16,487 bases of DNA from Firmicutes bacterium UBA911 (GTDB lineage: Bacteria; Bacillota; Desulfotomaculia; Desulfotomaculales; Desulforudaceae), in contig DBEH01000010.1 of the NCBI GenBank assembly GCA_002294005.1, forward strand, positions 1-16,487, in the 5' to 3' direction. Position numbers and translations under genes: made by a program. Each line of letters starts with the position of its first letter. Positions within the stretch are counted from its first letter, which is position 1. The notes under the pieces are model-generated. The model searched no databases, was not told the DNA's origin, and was given only the letters and a program-made list of their open reading frames with translations. This document shows, piece by piece, positions 1-5,903 of the stretch.

Positions 1-16
1 TAGATGGTAGATTATT

Positions 17-373
17 TGGTGGAGGCGGGGGGAGTTGAACCCACCGTCCGAAAGAATGACCACAAGAGGCGGCTACGAGCGTAGGCTGTAGTTTAGGTTT
101 CGCTCCGTTTGGCGCTTACAGCCAGGCTCCGCTGGAGCTATCTCGATGAATTTCCCCGGGCGCCTCCGAGAATTAGCGCCGGGTGAGTCCGCTTAAATGA
201 CACCCCGCTCCCGCTCCGCGGGCTTAAGCGGGTGGGATGCTGGCTGTCTTAAGCAGCCAGAGCGTAAGATTCGTTCTTGGCGTTTATAGCCTTTGCCACC
301 GTTTAACGGGCGGGTGACAACCCCGGCTCGCTCCTCTTGCCTTCACTTCCCCCGTCGAAACCACGTCGCCCCC
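17..373 (-). ncRNA. ssrA: tmRNA (transfer-messenger RNA)
   Basis: This RNA rescues stalled ribosomes and tags the unfinished peptide for proteolysis. The seven-base 5' acceptor strand (373-367, GGGGGCG) pairs with 27-21 (CGCCTCC, one G-U), followed by A and an encoded CCA at 19-17. The T-loop TTCAACT is at 39-33. The mRNA part reads from GCC at 281-279 to TAA at 251-249 and encodes AKNESYALAA, giving the tag (A)AKNESYALAA, which ends in the usual ALAA degron. The resume codon is preceded by ATAAAC, with A at -4 as in E. coli and Bacillus. A TACGCTCGTA segment and flanking stems match the last pseudoknot region of Firmicutes tmRNAs. Length is 357 nt, normal for the family. Odd: the T-stem GTGGG/CCCCC holds one U-C mismatch (43/29). 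SmpB, its protein partner, is the next gene upstream. Confidence 0.97.
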
Positions 374-401
374 ATACTCAGTTTATCCGCACCAGGCGGT
401 G

Positions 402-437
402 TACTCGCATTGTAACATAATGGCCGGCAATCGTCAA
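402..437 (-). promoter_or_regulatory. Sigma-A-type promoter of ssrA
   Basis: On the minus strand a -35 box TTGACG (437-432) and a -10 box TACAAT (414-409) are separated by exactly 17 bp. Each box differs from consensus at one position. Transcription should begin near 402, about 29 nt before the mature tmRNA 5' end at 373, leaving a short leader for RNase P to remove. The promoter lies in the 84-nt gap after smpB, so ssrA can be transcribed independently of the ribosomal operon. The start point is inferred from spacing. Confidence 0.85.
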
Positions 438-457
438 TATTTGGGAAATGTTAGGTG

Positions 458-919
458 TTAGGCCTTGCCGCGGGCGACCCGGGCGATCTCGCGCTCAGCG
501 TCCCGCTTGGCGATGTCCTCGCGTTTGTCGTACATTTTCTTCCCCTTGGCCAGGGCGAGTTCGACCTTGGCCCGGCCGTCCTTGAAGTAGATCCGCAGGG
601 GAATCATGGCCAGGCCCTTTTCCCGGCTTTTGCCCCAAAGCCGCATTATCTCCGCTTTGTGCATCAGGAGCTTGCGCGGGCGCTTGGGCTCGTGGTTAAA
701 CCGGTTGCCCTGCTCGTAGGGGCTGACGTGCATGTTTTCGAGCCAGAGTTCGCCGTTTTCGATCCGCGCGAAACTGTCTTTCAGGTTGGCCTTCCCGGCG
801 CGCAGGGACTTGACCTCGGTGCCTTTCAGGACCAGGCCGGCCTCGTAGGTCTCCAGGATGAAGTATTCGTGCCGGGCCTTGCGGTTCTGGCACACTGTTT
901 TTTCAGGCTCCCTGGCCAC
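458..919 (-). CDS. smpB: SsrA-binding protein SmpB
   Basis: SmpB binds the tRNA-like domain of tmRNA and delivers it to stalled ribosomes for trans-translation. The 153-residue product has the family's N-terminal signature (KTVCQNRKARHEYFI, then GTEVKSLRAGKANLKDSF at about 33-50), the HVSPYEQGNRFNHEP block, and the basic tail beginning KGKKMYDKRED that enters the mRNA channel. Start is GTG at 919, chosen because AGGAGG lies nine bases upstream and the family begins at this point; the reading frame stays open much further upstream but that part overlaps truA. It follows truA by 23 nt and precedes its RNA partner ssrA by 84 nt. Confidence 0.97.
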   Translation of the reverse strand: MAREPEKTVCQNRKARHEYFILETYEAGLVLKGTEVKSLRAGKANLKDSFARIENGELWLENMHVSPYEQGNRFNHEPKRPRKLLMHKAEIMRLWGKSREKGLAMIPLRIYFKDGRAKVELALAKGKKMYDKREDIAKRDAEREIARVARGKA

Positions 920-942
920 TGATGCACACCTCCTCTTTGGGT

Positions 943-1887
943 TCACGGGTAGGTTACGAATTCGAGACAGAGGCCGTGGGGCGGGGCGGTGGGGCCGGCG
1001 CGGGCGCGGTCGCCGGCGGCGATGATGCCGGGGAGGGTCTCCGGGTCGAGCCGCCCGAGGCCGACCTCGAGCAGGGTGCCAGCCATGATGCGGACCATGT
1101 TGTACAAAAAGCCGTCGGCGGAGAATACCAAGCGCACCACTGGCGCTTGGGCCTCGGCGCCGGTTTGGCGCACCGGTCGCGCCGCAAGCGCTTGAGTATC
1201 GGCGTCGGGGCGCACCACCGGCGCCCCAGCCTCCACCTCGGCCCGGGTCAGCGTGCGCACCGCCGACCGGACCGGGGCACCCGGGGACACCCCGGAGTGC
1301 ACGGCCGGAGTACCCGCCCGGGGTACCCGCGCCGGGCACCCACGCGGAGCACCCAGTGGGTCGGGCCGGATCAGCGGGTCCAAGGGCACGGGGCGGGCGG
1401 CGGCAGCCTGGAAGGCGCCAAAGTCGTGTGTCCCCGTCAGGTGCCGGGCGGCCCGCCGCATGGCCCCAAGGTCCAACACCCTGGGTACGTGCAGGCTGTA
1501 CAGCCGGAGGAACAGGCAGCGGACCGGGTGGTTGTATAAAGTGTAGCTGTAGGTCTTGGCCGTCGCGCTGTAGCGGGCGTGAAAATCGGCCGGCACCTCG
1601 CGGGCTTCCACCGCGGCGATGTCGCCGGGAAGGACGCCGTTAAGGGCGGCCGGGAGGCGTGCGGTGGGTATGCCCCACCCGCCGGTCACGAAGTTCACCA
1701 CCTGGCCCCGGGCATGGACGCCGGCGTCGGTGCGGCCAGCCCCAGTGACCTTGAGCGCCGCCCCGGATAACTCGGCCAGGCAGCGCTCCAGTGTCTCCTG
1801 AATGGTCGGCAGGCCCGAGCCCGACTGCTTCTGAAAACCGTGGTAGGCCGTGCCGTCGTACGCAAGCGTCAACCGGACGTTCGGCAC
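943..1887 (-). CDS. truA: tRNA pseudouridine(38-40) synthase TruA, with insertions
   Basis: TruA converts uridines 38-40 in the tRNA anticodon arm to pseudouridine. The product has 314 residues, against about 245-250 usual for bacterial TruA. The N-terminal fold (VRLTLAYDGTAYHGFQKQ), catalytic Asp54 within GAGRTDAGVHA, the KTYSYTLYN strand, THDFGAF and the C-terminal ADGFLYNMVRIMAGTLLEVG are all intact, so it looks functional. The extra length sits after DFGAFQAAA (about residues 163-206, Pro/Gly/Arg-rich) and at about 221-248, on each side of the VRSAVRTL strand. Start is GTG at 1887: the AAGGAG that serves it overlaps the rplQ stop 13 nt upstream, and the family begins here rather than at the in-frame ATG at 1935 inside rplQ. 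Confidence 0.95.
   Translation of the reverse strand: MPNVRLTLAYDGTAYHGFQKQSGSGLPTIQETLERCLAELSGAALKVTGAGRTDAGVHARGQVVNFVTGGWGIPTARLPAALNGVLPGDIAAVEAREVPADFHARYSATAKTYSYTLYNHPVRCLFLRLYSLHVPRVLDLGAMRRAARHLTGTHDFGAFQAAAARPVPLDPLIRPDPLGAPRGCPARVPRAGTPAVHSGVSPGAPVRSAVRTLTRAEVEAGAPVVRPDADTQALAARPVRQTGAEAQAPVVRLVFSADGFLYNMVRIMAGTLLEVGLGRLDPETLPGIIAAGDRARAGPTAPPHGLCLEFVTYP
1268..1352 (-). repeat. Degenerate ~12-nt GC-rich tandem repeat inside truA
   Basis: About seven imperfect units of 10-14 nt follow one another here, such as GCGGGTACCCCGG, GCGGGTACTCCGG and CCGTGCACTCCGG on the coding strand. They encode part of TruA's Gly/Pro/Ala/Arg-rich insertion (about residues 179-207). The unit length is not constant and not always a multiple of three, yet the total keeps the frame. 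Replication slippage is the likely origin, by inference. Confidence 0.65.
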
Positions 1888-1900
1888 CTTTTGTTTCTCC

Positions 1901-2239
1901 TTACACCAGCTCCAAGATCGCCATTGGGGCGGCATCCCCGCGCCGGAACCCGACTTTTACGATCCTGGTGTAGCCGCCCGGGCGGTCCTTGTACTTGGGA
2001 CCAATGGTGGTGAAGAGCTTCTTGGCGGCCTCTTCGTCGAAAAGGTATTCGGAAACCTGGCGCCGCGCGGCGAGATCGCCCCGCTTGGCCAGGGTGACCA
2101 TTTTCTCGGCGATGCTGCGGACCTCCTTGGCCCGCGTCTCCGTGGTCTCGATCCGCCCCTCCTTGATCAGCGAGGTGACCATGTTCCGCAACATGGCCCG
2201 GCGGTGGTCGGAGCGGAGTCCCAGTTTCCGGTAGCCCAT
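1901..2239 (-). CDS. rplQ: 50S ribosomal protein L17
   Basis: L17 binds 23S rRNA near the peptide exit tunnel. The 112-residue protein shows the full family pattern: N-terminal GYRKLGLRSDHRRAMLRNM, then LIKEGRIETTETRAKEVR at about 24-41, and C-terminal TRIVKVGFRRGDAAPMAILEL. ATG start with a GGGGAGG site upstream. It is the last gene of the alpha block, 23 nt after rpoA. In many Firmicutes ECF-transporter ATPase genes come next; here truA follows after 13 nt, and truA's ribosome binding site overlaps the rplQ stop codon. Confidence 0.98.
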   Translation of the reverse strand: MGYRKLGLRSDHRRAMLRNMVTSLIKEGRIETTETRAKEVRSIAEKMVTLAKRGDLAARRQVSEYLFDEEAAKKLFTTIGPKYKDRPGGYTRIVKVGFRRGDAAPMAILELV

Positions 2240-2262
2240 TTGTATTAGTTACCTCCCCAAAA

Positions 2263-3210
2263 CTAGTCGTCGTCGTGACGCAGGTCGAGACCGAGTTCAC
2301 CCAGCTTGCGCACCACTTCCTCGAGCGACTTCTTGCCCAGGTTGCGCACCTTCATCATTTCTTCCTCGTTGCGCTGGATAAGCTCTTCCACCGTGTTGAT
2401 CCCGGCCCGCTTCAGGCAGTTGTACGAGCGTACGGAGAGATCAAGCTCCTCGATGGGCATCTCCAGAAGCTTGTTCTTTTTCTCTTCTTCTTTCTCTACC
2501 AAGATCTCGACGTTGTTCACCGACTCGGTAAGACCCACAAACAGCCGCAGGTGTTCCGTGGTGATCCGCGCGGCCAGGCTCAACGCCTCGTCCGGGCGCA
2601 GGCTGCCGTCGGTCCACACCTCCATGATCAGTTTGTCAAAGTCGGTGTCGTGGCCTACCCGCGTCTTGTCAACCGTGAAGTTCACCCTGGTCACCGGCGT
2701 AAAAATGGAATCGATGGGAATCACGCCGATGACATGCGTACCGCGCCTGTTCCTCTCCGCCGGGATATAACCCCGTCCCCGGCCCACCGTCAACTCCATG
2801 TACAGCCGGGCGTCCGGCTCAAGCGTGGCGATATGCAGGTCCGGGTTCAGGATTTCCACGTCCGGACTGGCAATGATGTCGCCGGCGGTTACCCGGCCCT
2901 CGCCTTCCGCCTCGATGCGCATCAACTGGTCCTCGTCGCCGTAAAGCTTAAGGCGCAGGTTTTTCAGGTTTAAGATCAACTCGGTGACGTCTTCGCGCAC
3001 GCCGGGAATACTGGAAAACTCGTGCAGCACCCCGTCGATCTTGACGGCGGTGACCGCCGCACCGGGCAGCGAGGCCAAAAGCACGCGCCGGAGCGAGTTA
3101 CCCAGCGTAATACCGTAACCCCGTTCCAGAGGGTCGACGACGAACTTCCCGTACACGCCCTCCGAATCCATCTCGACGCATTCGATCTTCGGTTTTTCTA
3201 TCTCCAGCAT
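2263..3210 (-). CDS. rpoA: DNA-directed RNA polymerase subunit alpha
   Basis: Alpha dimerises to start RNA polymerase assembly and contacts upstream promoter DNA and activators. The 315-residue product has the N-terminal assembly domain (about 1-228, including GYGITLGNSLRRVLL at 31-45), a charged linker rich in Glu and Lys (about 238-247) and the C-terminal domain (about 250-310). The C-terminal domain keeps the UP-element-binding residues: VRSYNCLK with Arg261 (equivalent to E. coli R265) and NLGKKSL at 290-296. ATG start with an AGAGGGGG site. It lies between rpsD (26 nt upstream) and rplQ, the usual Firmicutes alpha-block position. It ends in an acidic HDDD tail. Confidence 0.99.
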   Translation of the reverse strand: MLEIEKPKIECVEMDSEGVYGKFVVDPLERGYGITLGNSLRRVLLASLPGAAVTAVKIDGVLHEFSSIPGVREDVTELILNLKNLRLKLYGDEDQLMRIEAEGEGRVTAGDIIASPDVEILNPDLHIATLEPDARLYMELTVGRGRGYIPAERNRRGTHVIGVIPIDSIFTPVTRVNFTVDKTRVGHDTDFDKLIMEVWTDGSLRPDEALSLAARITTEHLRLFVGLTESVNNVEILVEKEEEKKNKLLEMPIEELDLSVRSYNCLKRAGINTVEELIQRNEEEMMKVRNLGKKSLEEVVRKLGELGLDLRHDDD

Positions 3211-3236
3211 TGCGAACCCCCTCTAAAGGTACCCAC

Positions 3237-3863
3237 TTACCTGGAGTACAGCTCGACCACCAGTTGCTCCCGCACCGGGATGTCGATGTTCTCGCGCAGG
3301 GGCAGGGCCGCCACTTTGCCCACGGCCCGTTCTTTGTCGTACTCCAGCCACGCGGGGGGATTGTTCTCGGACGCCCGGTCCAGCAGTTCCTGGATTCGAG
3401 TCAGCCCTTTACTCCGCTCGCGGATTGCGATGACGTCGCCGACCCGCACCTGGTATGAAGGTATGTCGACCTTACGCCCGTTGACCTTGACATGGCCGTG
3501 CCTGACCACTTGGCGCGCCTCCACCCGCGACGCCCCAAGGCCTAGACGGTAGACGACGTTGTCCAGCCGCAGTTCCAGCAGGCGCAACAGGTTCTCGCCG
3601 GTCACCCCCGGCTGGCGCTCGGCCTTGTGGAAGTAGTTTCGGAACTGGGATTCCAGGACCCCGTAGATCCGCCGCACCTTTTGCTTCTCCCGCAACTGGA
3701 TGCCGTACTCCGTGACCTTCCGGCGGGAAGGAGCACGTTGTCCGGGCGGCGCGGGCCGGCGGTCGACGGCACACCGGGGCGAATAGCAGCGGTCCCCCTT
3801 CAGGTAAAGCTTGGTTCCTTCGCGGCGGCACAAGCGGCACCGCGCATCCGTGTATCTGGCCAA
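3237..3863 (-). CDS. rpsD: 30S ribosomal protein S4, zinc-binding form
   Basis: S4 is a primary 16S rRNA binder that nucleates the 30S body; in many bacteria it also represses its own operon. The 208-residue protein has the N-terminal zinc knuckle Cys9-x2-Cys12-x13-Cys26-x4-Cys31 (the C+ form), the EKQKVRRIYGVLE helix region, and an S4 RNA-binding domain at about 95-160 (LELRLDNVVYRLGL and RHGHVKVNGRKVDIPSY). Start is TTG at 3863, with AGGAGG eight bases upstream, and the translation begins ARYTDARC like other S4 proteins. It sits between rpsK and rpoA, as in clostridia; in Bacillus rpsD is elsewhere. No S4 operator structure was resolved by eye. Confidence 0.98.
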   Translation of the reverse strand: MARYTDARCRLCRREGTKLYLKGDRCYSPRCAVDRRPAPPGQRAPSRRKVTEYGIQLREKQKVRRIYGVLESQFRNYFHKAERQPGVTGENLLRLLELRLDNVVYRLGLGASRVEARQVVRHGHVKVNGRKVDIPSYQVRVGDVIAIRERSKGLTRIQELLDRASENNPPAWLEYDKERAVGKVAALPLRENIDIPVREQLVVELYSR

Positions 3864-3878
3864 AAGGACACCTCCTAG

Positions 3879-4265
3879 TTATACGCGCCGGCGCTTCGGT
3901 GGCCGGCAACCGTTGTGTGGAATGGGTGTGACGTCTTTGATCAGGCTCACTTCCAACCCGGCGGCCTGCAGGGAGCGTATGGCGGCCTCGCGGCCCGCTC
4001 CCGGGCCCTTCACCATTACCGCCACTTCCCGCAGGCCGTGCTCCATCGCTTCCCGGGCCGCCTTCTCGGCCGCCAACTGCGCAGCGAACGGAGTGCTCTT
4101 GCGGGAGCCCTTAAAACCGACGGTGCCGGCGCTGGACCAGGAGATCGCATTGCCCCGGACGTCGGAAATGGTGATGACGGTATTGTTGAAGGTGGACTTG
4201 ATGTGGGCCACACCGGTTTCGATGTTTTTACGTTCTTTCTTTTTGGCTCTTGGACGACGCGCCAT
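3879..4265 (-). CDS. rpsK: 30S ribosomal protein S11
   Basis: S11 sits on the 30S platform and helps shape the mRNA exit and E-site region. The 128-residue sequence has the family core GVAHIKSTFNNTVITISDVRGN (about 18-39), the SSAGTVGFKGSRKSTPFAAQ block and the C-terminal DVTPIPHNGCRPPKRRRV. The lysine/arginine-rich N-terminus (RRPRAKKKERKN) contacts rRNA. ATG start with a GGGGGT site. It is 11 nt after rpsM and 15 nt before rpsD. Confidence 0.98.
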   Translation of the reverse strand: MARRPRAKKKERKNIETGVAHIKSTFNNTVITISDVRGNAISWSSAGTVGFKGSRKSTPFAAQLAAEKAAREAMEHGLREVAVMVKGPGAGREAAIRSLQAAGLEVSLIKDVTPIPHNGCRPPKRRRV

Positions 4266-4276
4266 CTAGCTACCCC

Positions 4277-4648
4277 CTACTTCTTTCTGCGGACGCCCAC
4301 GGTCTTCTTGGGGCCTTTCCGCGTCCTGGCGTTGGTCCTGGTGCGCTGGCCCCACACCGGCAGGCCGCGCCGGTGCCGCAAACCGCGGTATGATCCGATT
4401 TCAATCAGTCGCTTGATGTTGAAGGACACCTCGCGCCGGAGGTCCCCTTCCACCTTGTGCTCTTTGTCAATCAGGTCCCTGAGCCGGGAGATTTCTTCCT
4501 CGGTCAGGTCGCGGACCCGGGTTTGGGGACTTACGTTGACCTGGTCCAAAAGCTGTTTGGCCGACGCACGCCCGATGCCGTAGATATAGGTCAGGGCCAC
4601 TTCCACCCGTTTGTCTCTCGGCAGATCAACCCCCGAAATTCTCGCCAA
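4277..4648 (-). CDS. rpsM: 30S ribosomal protein S13
   Basis: S13 lies in the 30S head, bridges to the 50S subunit and its tail touches P-site tRNA. The 123 residues match the family: ARISGVDLPRDKRVEVALTYIYGIG at the start, a helix-two-turn-helix body, then GSYRGLRHRRGLPV and TRTNARTRKGP near the C-terminus. Start is TTG at 4648, with an AGGAG that overlaps the rpmJ stop 13 nt upstream. Odd: residue 99 is Trp (codon TGG) in LPVWGQRT, where the family normally has Arg (LPVRGQRT). Confidence 0.97.
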   Translation of the reverse strand: MARISGVDLPRDKRVEVALTYIYGIGRASAKQLLDQVNVSPQTRVRDLTEEEISRLRDLIDKEHKVEGDLRREVSFNIKRLIEIGSYRGLRHRRGLPVWGQRTRTNARTRKGPKKTVGVRRKK

Positions 4649-4661
4649 AAACCCTCACTCC

Positions 4662-4775
4662 TTATCCTTGCCTTTGTTTGTGCTTGGCGTTGGGACAAAT
4701 AATCATAATTTTACCCTTACGGCGGATCACCTTGCACTTCTCACAAACCGTTCTTACGGAAGGCTTGACCTTCAC
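4662..4775 (-). CDS. rpmJ: 50S ribosomal protein L36, zinc-binding form
   Basis: L36 is the smallest 50S protein and stabilises 23S rRNA near the A-site side. The 37-residue product reads VKVKPSVRTVCEKCKVIRR in its first half and carries the zinc ribbon Cys11-x2-Cys14-x12-Cys27-x4-His32, the C+ form. Length is exactly typical. Start is GTG at 4775 preceded by AAAGGGGGC. It lies 21 nt after infA and 13 nt before rpsM, the standard place. Confidence 0.96.
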   Translation of the reverse strand: MKVKPSVRTVCEKCKVIRRKGKIMIICPNAKHKQRQG

Positions 4776-4796
4776 CGTAATGCCCCCTTTAATCTT

Positions 4797-5012
4797 CTAC
4801 TTATAACGGTACACGATCCGGCCCCGGGAAAGATCATATGGAGAAAGCTCGACCATTACCCGGTCTCCAGGCAGGATCCGGATAAAGTTCATCCGGATCT
4901 TTCCGGACACATGAGCCAAGACCTTGTGGCCGTTGGGCAGCTCTACGCGGAACATGGCGTTCGGCAAAGGTTCGACCACCTTTCCCTCCACCTCGATGAC
5001 GTCCTGCTTCAC
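4797..5012 (-). CDS. infA: Translation initiation factor IF-1
   Basis: IF-1 binds the 30S A site during initiation. The 71-residue product is a single OB fold with the family signature KQDVIEVEG, EPLPNAMFRVEL, NGHKVLAHVSGKIRMNFIRI and SPYDLSRGRIVYRYK. Start is GTG at 5012, supported by AGGAGGG seven bases upstream and by the usual length of 71-72. The frame is open back to 5153, but that extension has no family resemblance and no better ribosome binding site. A 144-nt gap separates it from map. Confidence 0.97.
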   Translation of the reverse strand: MKQDVIEVEGKVVEPLPNAMFRVELPNGHKVLAHVSGKIRMNFIRILPGDRVMVELSPYDLSRGRIVYRYK

Positions 5013-5156
5013 TGGCAACCCTCCTTCTCCATCAAAACCCACAGCACTCTTTGGATATCGGCGCCATTTTTCTCTCTCCACCGGCTCCACCGGCCAACCT
5101 GCGCTCCAGTTCAGGATCCTGATCCGCGACCAGCCGGCGGCCGAGCCATCCACCCG
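5013..5156 (-). other. map-infA intergenic region without a recognisable gene
   Basis: These 144 nt separate two otherwise tightly packed genes. Many clostridial operons have a small KOW-domain RNA-binding protein gene (about 90 residues) at this place; none fits here. One frame is open through the gap and runs to TGA at about 5036, but its only ATG leaves 11 codons (MAPISKECCGF), so I do not call a gene. The last bases supply the infA ribosome binding site. No strong promoter or terminator was seen. Confidence 0.6.
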
Positions 5157-5903
5157 CTAAATCCGGGTCAGGATCTCCGGCTCCCCGTCGGCAATCAAGA
5201 CAGTATGTTCAAAATGAGCGGATGGCCGGCCGTCCTTGGTCACCACCGTCCACCGGTTTTCCAGCGTCATCACCTCGAAACCGCCCATGTTCACCATGGG
5301 TTCCAGGGCCAGCGTCATGCCCGGCTCAAGCCGGGGGCCCCTTCCCGGAGGACCGTAGTTCGGAATCTGCGGGTCCTCGTGCATCTTGGCTCCGATGCCG
5401 TGCCCGACGTAGTCGCGGACCACCGAAAATCCGTGGTGCTCCACGTGGGTCTGCACCGCATGGGAGATATCGGTCAGCCGGTTTCCGGGCCTGGCTTGGG
5501 CGATTCCCAGATAAAGAGCCTCTTCGGTCACCCGCAACAGCTCCAGGACCTTTGCTTCCGGCCGACCAACCGGGAAAGTCACCGCACTGTCCCCAAAATA
5601 GCCATTAATTTCCGCCCCGATGTCAATACTGATAATGTCTCCATTTTTTAACTTCCTTAAACCGGGAACCCCGTGCACCACCTCTTCGTTGACCGAAACG
5701 CAGATGGTGGCCGGGAAACCGTATAGACCTTTAAAAGCAGGTTTCGCGCCCTGCTTGCGGATGAACCGCTCCGCCACCGCATCCAGTTCCCGGGTGGTGA
5801 CGCCGGGCTCGATGTACCGGGCCAATTCGGCGAACGCCCCGGCCACCACCCGCCCCGCTTCCCGCATGTAACCGATTTCGCGGACAGACTTGCCGGTAAT
5901 CAC
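5157..5903 (-). CDS. map: Methionine aminopeptidase, type I
   Basis: This cytosolic metalloenzyme removes the initiator methionine from nascent proteins. The 248-residue product has the pita-bread fold pattern with the five metal ligands in place: Asp94 (SIDIGAEING), Asp105 (YFGDSAVTF), His168 (YVGHGIG), Glu201 (LEPMV) and Glu232 (HFEHTVLI), plus substrate-side His77 in VVHGVPG. Start is GTG at 5903, which overlaps the secY stop by four bases (GTGA), so the two are probably translationally coupled. Typical Firmicutes operons carry adk between secY and map; here there is no room for it. The longer open frame upstream runs inside secY and is not coding. Confidence 0.97.
   Translation of the reverse strand: MITGKSVREIGYMREAGRVVAGAFAELARYIEPGVTTRELDAVAERFIRKQGAKPAFKGLYGFPATICVSVNEEVVHGVPGLRKLKNGDIISIDIGAEINGYFGDSAVTFPVGRPEAKVLELLRVTEEALYLGIAQARPGNRLTDISHAVQTHVEHHGFSVVRDYVGHGIGAKMHEDPQIPNYGPPGRGPRLEPGMTLALEPMVNMGGFEVMTLENRWTVVTKDGRPSAHFEHTVLIADGEPEILTRI

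Noticed and set aside
920..1339. N-terminal extension of smpB to 293 residues
   Set aside because: The extra part is out-of-frame truA sequence. GTG at 919 has AGGAGG at the right distance and gives the normal length.
1268..1352. CRISPR-like repeat array
   Set aside because: Units are about 12 nt with no spacers, degenerate and in frame within truA. There are no cas genes.
4462..4467. TTGACA-like boxes within coding regions such as rpsM and rpoA
   Set aside because: No matching -10 box at 16-18 bp was found, and isolated hexamers are expected by chance.
5013..5153. 47-residue N-terminal extension of infA
   Set aside because: IF-1 is 71-72 residues almost everywhere, and the GTG at 5012 has a strong AGGAGGG site. 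The extension has no similarity to IF-1.
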